A stretch of DNA of 10,989 nt from Candidatus Thorarchaeota archaeon MP11T_1 (GTDB lineage Archaea > Asgardarchaeota > Thorarchaeia > Thorarchaeales > Thorarchaeaceae): the NCBI GenBank assembly GCA_002825515.1, contig PJET01000155.1:1-10989 (forward strand), read 5' to 3'. Below the pieces are notes generated by a model. That model was not told where the DNA came from. It saw only the letters and a list, made by a program, of their open reading frames with translations, and did no database searches. Each line of letters starts with the position of its first letter. The stretch's first letter is position 1. Below, piece by piece: positions 6,880 to 10,989 of the stretch. The position numbers were made by a program, and so were the translations under genes.

Positions 6880-7548
6880 ATGAGCAATATGAAACTATCT
6901 CCAAACCAGCTAGTAGCTAAAATGAAAGAAGTTGTCTATGTGCCAACTTCTGGAAAAGCCAAGAAGCTAGGAGCTGGTTTCAATAACGTAACGCTTGATG
7001 GGAAGACTGTCACTGCAGATTTCATGGCAGATTTTCGTGTTCTTGTTCGGTCTCATGGAACAGAAGGTTTCTCTACGACACCCTACTACTCTGTTGATAA
7101 TGGATCAGTACTTGTAAAGTTTGATCGGAAGACTATGGAAGTAAGGGGGTCTGAGAGAGTTGCCAATCGGATACGAAGAATATTGATTGAACAATCTGGA
7201 GCTGCAATGGAACCACTCAATCTAAACGGTGGTGCAAAGAAACTCTACGACATTGCAACTGATGTGGACGCGGTACTTGTGACTGGTGTAGAAAAGGGAA
7301 ATCTCACGCAAGCTGAATTCAAGGGTGGCGGCCTCCAGAGTGAAGAGGAGGTCGGTATGTATACCCGCAGGTACAAAGGTTCAATTGCTAGATTCAGAGG
7401 TATATTTGAATATCCGAGTCCACGTACATCGTTAAAGACATCAGTTAATGGACCAGCCGGCTCTGTCATGATTTGGACAAGTGACGAAATAAGTGAAAGA
7501 AATGTTCGTTGGATTGTCAAGATGATGGAAGACTCAGCTCCACCTTGA
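6880..7548 (+). CDS. Conserved-looking protein of unknown function
   Basis: I do not recognise this family. From the ATG at 6880 it has 222 residues, is soluble, and has no signal peptide, membrane segment or cysteine pattern. It begins with a helix-like LSPNQLVAKMKEVV and continues with glycine-rich and strand-rich stretches. Two similarly built modules may be present: residues 45-104, ending GSVLVKFDRKTMEVRGSERVANRIRRIL, and 166-216, ending GSVMIWTSDEISERNVRWIVKMM. Each has a GSV-x-hydrophobic strand followed by a SER-x-V/N helix rich in Arg and Ile. This could be an internal duplication of an alpha/beta domain, vaguely TBP-like in layout, but that is speculative. It is transcribed away from the glycan cluster and converges on the small gene at 7624-7920. 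An in-frame TTG at 6799 with GAGGT three bases upstream would add 27 basic residues. The ATG has no Shine-Dalgarno, so the start is uncertain. Confidence 0.75.
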   Translation: MSNMKLSPNQLVAKMKEVVYVPTSGKAKKLGAGFNNVTLDGKTVTADFMADFRVLVRSHGTEGFSTTPYYSVDNGSVLVKFDRKTMEVRGSERVANRIRRILIEQSGAAMEPLNLNGGAKKLYDIATDVDAVLVTGVEKGNLTQAEFKGGGLQSEEEVGMYTRRYKGSIARFRGIFEYPSPRTSLKTSVNGPAGSVMIWTSDEISERNVRWIVKMMEDSAPP

Positions 7549-7581
7549 TAGAGATAGTTGGCTCAAACTTAGTGCAGAGGT

Positions 7582-7599
7582 ATGGGCCTACAAGCCCAT
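7582..7599. terminator. Hairpin between convergent genes
   Basis: ATGGGC and GCCCAT form a perfect six-base-pair stem around a six-base loop, lying between the stop at 7548 (plus) and the stop at 7624 (minus). The symmetrical position fits a shared terminator or transcript-end structure. Only a weak pyrimidine stretch follows on the plus strand and archaeal termination mainly depends on T-runs, so the function is tentative. Confidence 0.35.
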
Positions 7600-7623
7600 C
7601 CCTTCATTTACTTCCAGATAGTA

Positions 7624-7920
7624 TCACATCCATTCCTTTGCTTCTCTCTTTACAGCAATAATGGTTCGAGTGCTATCGATATACCATCTCGTTTTATCTC
7701 TAAAGATTGGCCAGAACTCAAAGAATGTCTGTGGGTCCTCCGTTTCCAGTAAAAGGAACCCGCTCCAATCAGAACCCCATGCATACTTGTAATCGCCAAT
7801 GATTTTGAGGTGCTTAGGCCAACTTCCACCTGAAAACTCCTCCCAGAATTCCTTCGCTTGACCTGCTTGTTCAGGAGTCATCATTTGAAACCGATAGAAT
7901 ACCATGAATGCGTAGGTCAT
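7624..7920 (-). CDS. Small DUF3303-like protein (probable dimeric alpha/beta barrel)
   Basis: This 98-residue soluble protein starts MTYAFMVFYRFQ, a beta strand, followed by the helix TPEQAGQAKEFWEEF (15-29), then HLKIIGDYKYAWGSDWSGFLLLETEDPQTFFEFWPIFRD (37-75) and a final strand with RTIIAVKR. This strand-helix-strand-strand-helix-strand order with the W-SGFLLLETEDP block resembles DUF3303 and other small ferredoxin-like dimeric barrel proteins. Their biochemical role is unknown, and a ligand-binding or stress-related role would be a guess. The ATG at 7920 is chosen over a GTG three codons upstream. A TATA-like box about 35 bases upstream and no Shine-Dalgarno suggest a leaderless or nearly leaderless transcript. 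It is aromatic-rich (Trp, Phe, Tyr). The gene is monocistronic, divergent from the nuclease gene on its right. Confidence 0.72.
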   Translation of the reverse strand: MTYAFMVFYRFQMMTPEQAGQAKEFWEEFSGGSWPKHLKIIGDYKYAWGSDWSGFLLLETEDPQTFFEFWPIFRDKTRWYIDSTRTIIAVKREAKEWM

Positions 7921-7950
7921 CCAAACCACAATAGACAGAAAGATGCTAGC

Positions 7951-7960
7951 TAATTAAAAA
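7951..7960 (-). promoter_or_regulatory. TATA-like box of the DUF3303-like gene
   Basis: The minus strand reads TTTTTAATTA about 35 bases before the ATG at 7920. This predicts a transcript starting close to the start codon, consistent with the absence of a Shine-Dalgarno there. Confidence 0.45.
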
Positions 7961-8010
7961 CATTAGGACTGCTCTCTTTTTTGTATCACGTTTTCGTTTT
8001 TCCTTCGATG

Positions 8011-8020
8011 GATTAAAAAG
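8011..8020 (+). promoter_or_regulatory. TATA-like box of the nuclease gene
   Basis: GATTAAAAAG lies about 35 bases before the ATG at 8050, so transcription would begin about 5-10 bases before the start codon. A GAGG at 8044-8047 sits only two bases before ATG-proximal AC, which is too close for a typical Shine-Dalgarno. Confidence 0.4.
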
Positions 8021-8049
8021 ACGAAGTATGGACTTTTTTATCGAGGGAC

Positions 8050-8781
8050 ATGCCTCCGGTTTCAGATGATATCCTTAGACGAGATTTTCAACATGGCAAG
8101 GTAGCCTATGGTTTTCAGTGGAATACAACACATCACAAACACTTGGGGCATAAAGAGGGGGACTTAGCATCACTCTGGGCTCATCTAAACTCAATCCTTT
8201 CTGGTAATGTACCTGCAAATCCTTTCATGGATCCATTTTATACTCGAGCATCCCGCTTACGTTTTTCAGAGATGTCAAAACCAGAGAAGATTGGACTTCG
8301 AAAGAAGCTCAAGCGTACAGGTGCTATTTCATCTAACATTGATGATGATTTGGTGAATTTACTCAGAGATTACCACCGGTCAAGAAATGAGTTAAGTTAT
8401 TGCGCAGACCACAGTATCCTGAAAGAGTTCATAATAAACGACCCTAACACTATAGCAATTGAGGTTCCTGTTTGGTCTGACCGCTATAAATTAACAGGTC
8501 ATGTTGATTTGATTCGCTACAATGATGGCTTCATTCAAGTATGTGACTACAAACCAGGTCCTCTTGATCAAACTAAGAGTCGTTTCATGGAGTCAATTCC
8601 ACAGGTTTCAGCTTATGGGGAAATGTTAGCCCATCATCTTGCAAATACCCTACGGTCTGCATTTGAAGCCCCTCTCCTACCAGCTATTAAATGTTGTATA
8701 TTTGACACACATTCCTGTTGGCACTTTGGATCTGAAATGTTTGTACAACTTGAAACAATGGGAAAAATCTCAGGTCTCTAA
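8050..8781 (+). CDS. PD-(D/E)XK nuclease superfamily protein (RecB/Cas4-like)
   Basis: This 243-residue protein shows the ordered RecB-nuclease motifs: Glu138 in the strand AIEVPVW, GHVDL with Asp153, CDYKP with Asp166 and Lys168 (the D-x-K core), and Q-x-x-x-Y with Gln185 and Tyr189 in IPQVSAYG. These residues bind divalent metal and cleave DNA in RecB, AddB and Cas4-type exonucleases, so the active site looks complete. The N-terminal 130 residues are helical and carry no helicase motif, so it is a stand-alone nuclease. The cysteines (118, 165, 215, 216, 223) do not match the spacing of the Cas4 iron-sulphur cluster. A plausible role is DNA repair or processing of DNA ends (inference). No cas genes or CRISPR repeats are nearby. 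The ATG is the first in frame and follows a TATA box. Its stop overlaps the convergent transglutaminase-like gene by four bases. Confidence 0.82.
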   Translation: MPPVSDDILRRDFQHGKVAYGFQWNTTHHKHLGHKEGDLASLWAHLNSILSGNVPANPFMDPFYTRASRLRFSEMSKPEKIGLRKKLKRTGAISSNIDDDLVNLLRDYHRSRNELSYCADHSILKEFIINDPNTIAIEVPVWSDRYKLTGHVDLIRYNDGFIQVCDYKPGPLDQTKSRFMESIPQVSAYGEMLAHHLANTLRSAFEAPLLPAIKCCIFDTHSCWHFGSEMFVQLETMGKISGL

Positions 8782-9614
8782 TACTTAGAATTCTTTAAAA
8801 TCGTCATTCTTACTTCTTCTTCAACTGAAGGTGCTTCAGAGGCAATTCCACTCCATTTCAGATGAATTGTTGGGCGTTCTGAAACAAGTCCTTCACGAAT
8901 TCTTGAGAAATAGTTCTCTGACATCGTTCCAAAATTGCCAAGGGCTGGGTCCACTGGAATCCATCCATTTCTCTCGAGAAACATTTCACACCAAGCATGA
9001 GGTTCTGGTTCTGGGCCATTTCTGTAGTAATGACCGACAATTCTACGAGCTGGAATTCTCACAGCTCGTAACAAAGCAATGAACAAGTCTGCATGTTCAT
9101 CGCAGTCCCCCTCTTTTTCTCTGACTGCTCGAGCAGCTCCAATACGTTCATCAAGATGAGTTTTAAGCCTCATACTATCGCGTACCATTTGAAAGACAAG
9201 TCTAGCATACGACTCATCATCTCCAGTTCGCTCAGCAGCTTTTTGAGATAATTCTTGGACTAGTGGGTCTTCAATCTCCCAGTACTTCTGCATAGAACAG
9301 TATATGCCTCTGGTTTTTGCAACACGCTCTTCAGTGGTTGTTTGAGGTTCCATTAACCAATCTCGTGTGATTGTATCAATTCGTAGCTCGACTGTTGGTG
9401 AGAAACTTTCTCCCGGATTCAATTCAGGTATCTTGATTACTGCAACCATATTCTTCTCTGCTTTTTCTGTGACTCTAGCTGGTGGAAAGACATCAATCAT
9501 CTCTACAAATTGATTTTCTATATCTGTAAAGAGATGCCAGATCATCATTCCTCGTCTCAGCTTTGAAGAACCACGATTATGCACATTAGCTTGCATCTCA
9601 ATCTTAAGGCGCAT
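8778..9614 (-). CDS. Transglutaminase-like cysteine protease-fold protein
   Basis: This 278-residue protein has a C-terminal transglutaminase-like core with a full triad: Cys171 in EGDCDEHADLF, His206 in EPHAWCEMF and Asp222 in WIPVDPALG. Together with the LRAVRIPARRIVG segment these define the superfamily shared by transglutaminases, peptide N-glycanases and archaeal cysteine proteases. Residues 1-85 are strand-rich (VFPPARVTEKAEKN, NPGESFSPTVELRID) and resemble the beta-sandwich N-domain that often precedes this core. No signal peptide or membrane segment is visible, so a cytosolic enzyme is likely. In prokaryotes most such proteins are thought to be proteases or amidases rather than crosslinkers, and the substrate here is unknown. 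The ATG at 9614 is preceded by a TATA-like box about 47 bases upstream. The gene is divergent from the coiled-coil gene, with which it shares a 112-base spacer. Confidence 0.87.
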   Translation of the reverse strand: MRLKIEMQANVHNRGSSKLRRGMMIWHLFTDIENQFVEMIDVFPPARVTEKAEKNMVAVIKIPELNPGESFSPTVELRIDTITRDWLMEPQTTTEERVAKTRGIYCSMQKYWEIEDPLVQELSQKAAERTGDDESYARLVFQMVRDSMRLKTHLDERIGAARAVREKEGDCDEHADLFIALLRAVRIPARRIVGHYYRNGPEPEPHAWCEMFLERNGWIPVDPALGNFGTMSENYFSRIREGLVSERPTIHLKWSGIASEAPSVEEEVRMTILKNSKY

Positions 9615-9660
9615 GGTGACTTCACAGGCTCCAACGATGGTTCAGGCTTAACTCGAATAG

Positions 9661-9670
9661 ATTTATGTAT
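9661..9670. promoter_or_regulatory. TATA-like box in a shared divergent promoter
   Basis: ATTTATGTAT (ATACATAAAT on the other strand) lies in the 112-base spacer between divergent starts at 9614 and 9727. It reads as a TATA-like box in both directions. Predicted starts would leave leaders of about 25 bases (minus) and about 35 bases (plus). The plus gene also has GAGGT at 9716-9720, six bases before its ATG. Confidence 0.4.
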
Positions 9671-9726
9671 TATCTGGCTCACTAACCATCAGTATTCTCC
9701 GAATATGAGAAACGTGAGGTCTTCGC

Positions 9727-10989
9727 ATGGCAAAAGAACCTGATAAAAAACCTACTGGGGATAAAGGTGTCGTAGACGAGCTTCTAACAGAGCTTGGTGT
9801 GGACAACGAGATGCGGCAAGAGCTCATAGATTCTGGTCGCATGACCAGTGATGTGATGAGAGTCGAATCTGCAGATCAGGTTCGTCGAAGAATGGAGATT
9901 GATAAGAGCATTGAGAAGTTGCAAGATAGCATCGGTCTTCTTGAACGGAAGATCATGACAGTCGATAGCTCAATCGATCGCATTGAGAGAGACCTTGTCC
10001 CTGTTGTTCTATCATTCTTAGTGGGTCTAAAAGGGAATCTTGTGAGCATGAGGGGAGATATCGTCACAAGAAGTAAACGCGCCGCGAAGACAAATCTCCA
10101 AGTTACTTACATTGATAATGACGTAAAACCCATTGTGAATGAGGAATTTCACAACGTCGAGGAGTCACTGACTTCTGGCATGTCGACACCCATTCTTGAG
10201 AAAGTTCGAGATTTAACTGAGAGTCTTAAAGAAGCAATGAAGGTGACGTATGAAGAATTATCTACCCTCAAGGCGAATATTGATGATTATACACAGCGGT
10301 CAACTACTGAAGTAGAATTCCTTTCTTCAGAGTTGGGAATGAAGCCTAAAGTGGAGGTACCCAAGGATATCGCTGAGAAAATGAAGATACTTGATAGACG
10401 AATTGAGGAACTTACTCAAGAGGCAAGCATACTTCAACAGAAAGTTGAAACCAGAGATTCTGAGATTGAGAGTCTCAGAAAAGACATTGCACTGCTTAAG
10501 GTAATCAATGAAGAGCTTGAGGAAAATTTGGCAAAATTAAAGGCTGCGCCTCAAACAGATATGGAAACTCTCTCAGAACTAAGAATGACTGTAAAGACAC
10601 TTGAAGCGTCTCGTGATCTTCTTCAGGAGAAAATCAATGAGGTTGAAACACGAGCAAATACTGCTGAGCAAAAAGGAAAGATGTACTCAGATCAAATCGC
10701 AAAGAAGGACCTTGAGATAGGTGATTTGAAAACAAAGGTCAGGCAGCTTGAGGATGAAAAAGCGAAAACCGCTACTCGTTTGACTGAGATTGAAGAAATC
10801 AGAGCTCGTCTTAGATCCTATGAGTCTGGAGACAAAGCAAGAGAACTCGAAAGGCTGAAGACTGAATTCGAGCGGACGTCAGCCAACCTTCAAAGGGCGA
10901 CAAGTGATCTAAATGAAGTTAAAGCTAAGCTAGAACACACTCAGGAAACTCTTGAAGGCTACCTAGATCTTATGGATAGTACTGAGAAG
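9727..10989 (+). CDS. Long coiled-coil protein, partial (runs off the right edge)
   Basis: The open frame starts at ATG 9727 with a proper Shine-Dalgarno (GAGGT, six-base spacer) and continues for 421 codons to the end of the window, so the C-terminus is missing. Residues 1-45 are a charged N-terminus with VDELLTELGVDNEMRQELIDSG, a small helical segment. Residues about 49-90 form a first coiled coil. Residues 91-150 are less regular (VPVVLSFLVGLKGNLVSM, then NLQVTYIDNDVKPIV). From about residue 213 onward there is continuous heptad-rich coiled coil (many Leu/Ile at a/d positions, Glu/Lys elsewhere), like SMC, Rad50 or myosin-tail sequences. There is no Walker A motif in the visible part and no clear membrane segment. 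Database hits to SMC proteins would be expected from composition alone. Function is unknown; a structural, scaffolding or chromosome-related role is only a guess. Confidence 0.82.
   Translation, partial: MAKEPDKKPTGDKGVVDELLTELGVDNEMRQELIDSGRMTSDVMRVESADQVRRRMEIDKSIEKLQDSIGLLERKIMTVDSSIDRIERDLVPVVLSFLVGLKGNLVSMRGDIVTRSKRAAKTNLQVTYIDNDVKPIVNEEFHNVEESLTSGMSTPILEKVRDLTESLKEAMKVTYEELSTLKANIDDYTQRSTTEVEFLSSELGMKPKVEVPKDIAEKMKILDRRIEELTQEASILQQKVETRDSEIESLRKDIALLKVINEELEENLAKLKAAPQTDMETLSELRMTVKTLEASRDLLQEKINEVETRANTAEQKGKMYSDQIAKKDLEIGDLKTKVRQLEDEKAKTATRLTEIEEIRARLRSYESGDKARELERLKTEFERTSANLQRATSDLNEVKAKLEHTQETLEGYLDLMDSTEK

Noticed and set aside
8050..8781. Cas4 and therefore a CRISPR-associated region.
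   Set aside because: The cysteine spacing does not match the Cas4 iron-sulphur site, and no repeats or other cas genes are visible.

Overview
The window looks archaeal. Several starts are preceded by AT-rich TATA-like boxes at short distance. 5' leaders look short and Shine-Dalgarno motifs are patchy. Genes are single-domain and include a RecB-like nuclease, a cytosolic transglutaminase-like protein and a long coiled-coil protein. An uncultivated lineage, possibly Asgard (for example Thorarchaeia-like), would fit, but no lineage marker is present, so this is only an impression from composition and gene style.

Left part (1-6458, all on the minus strand, transcribed right to left): a surface-glycan locus devoted to nitrogen insertion into sugars. 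The order is HisH-like glutaminase (WbuY type), HisF-like ammonia-channel partner (WbuZ type, catalytic Asp11 replaced by Leu), two consecutive N-acetyl-sugar amidotransferases (WbuX/PseA/WbpG family), an asparagine-synthetase-like PP-loop enzyme without a glutaminase domain, and a large GT-B-like glycosyltransferase-type protein cut by the left edge. The likely logic is that the HisH-like protein releases ammonia from glutamine and the HisF-like barrel passes it on. The WbuX pair uses ATP and ammonia to turn acetamido groups of nucleotide sugars into acetamidino groups. The AsnB-like enzyme probably forms another amide, perhaps a uronamide, and the last protein probably handles the sugar. The locus probably continues left of the window.

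Middle (6459-6879): a roughly 420-base intergenic region between divergent transcription units, with TATA-like boxes for each side and a perfect 12-base palindrome near the centre. It is followed by an unrecognised plus-strand gene of 222 residues (6880-7548).

Right part (7549-10989): a small minus-strand DUF3303-like protein, a plus-strand PD-(D/E)XK (RecB/Cas4-like) nuclease, a convergent minus-strand transglutaminase-like protein overlapping the nuclease by four bases, and a divergent plus-strand coiled-coil protein running off the right edge. These genes are single transcription units in alternating orientation with no evident shared pathway.

No rRNA, tRNA, CRISPR array, transposase or insertion-sequence repeat was recognised.
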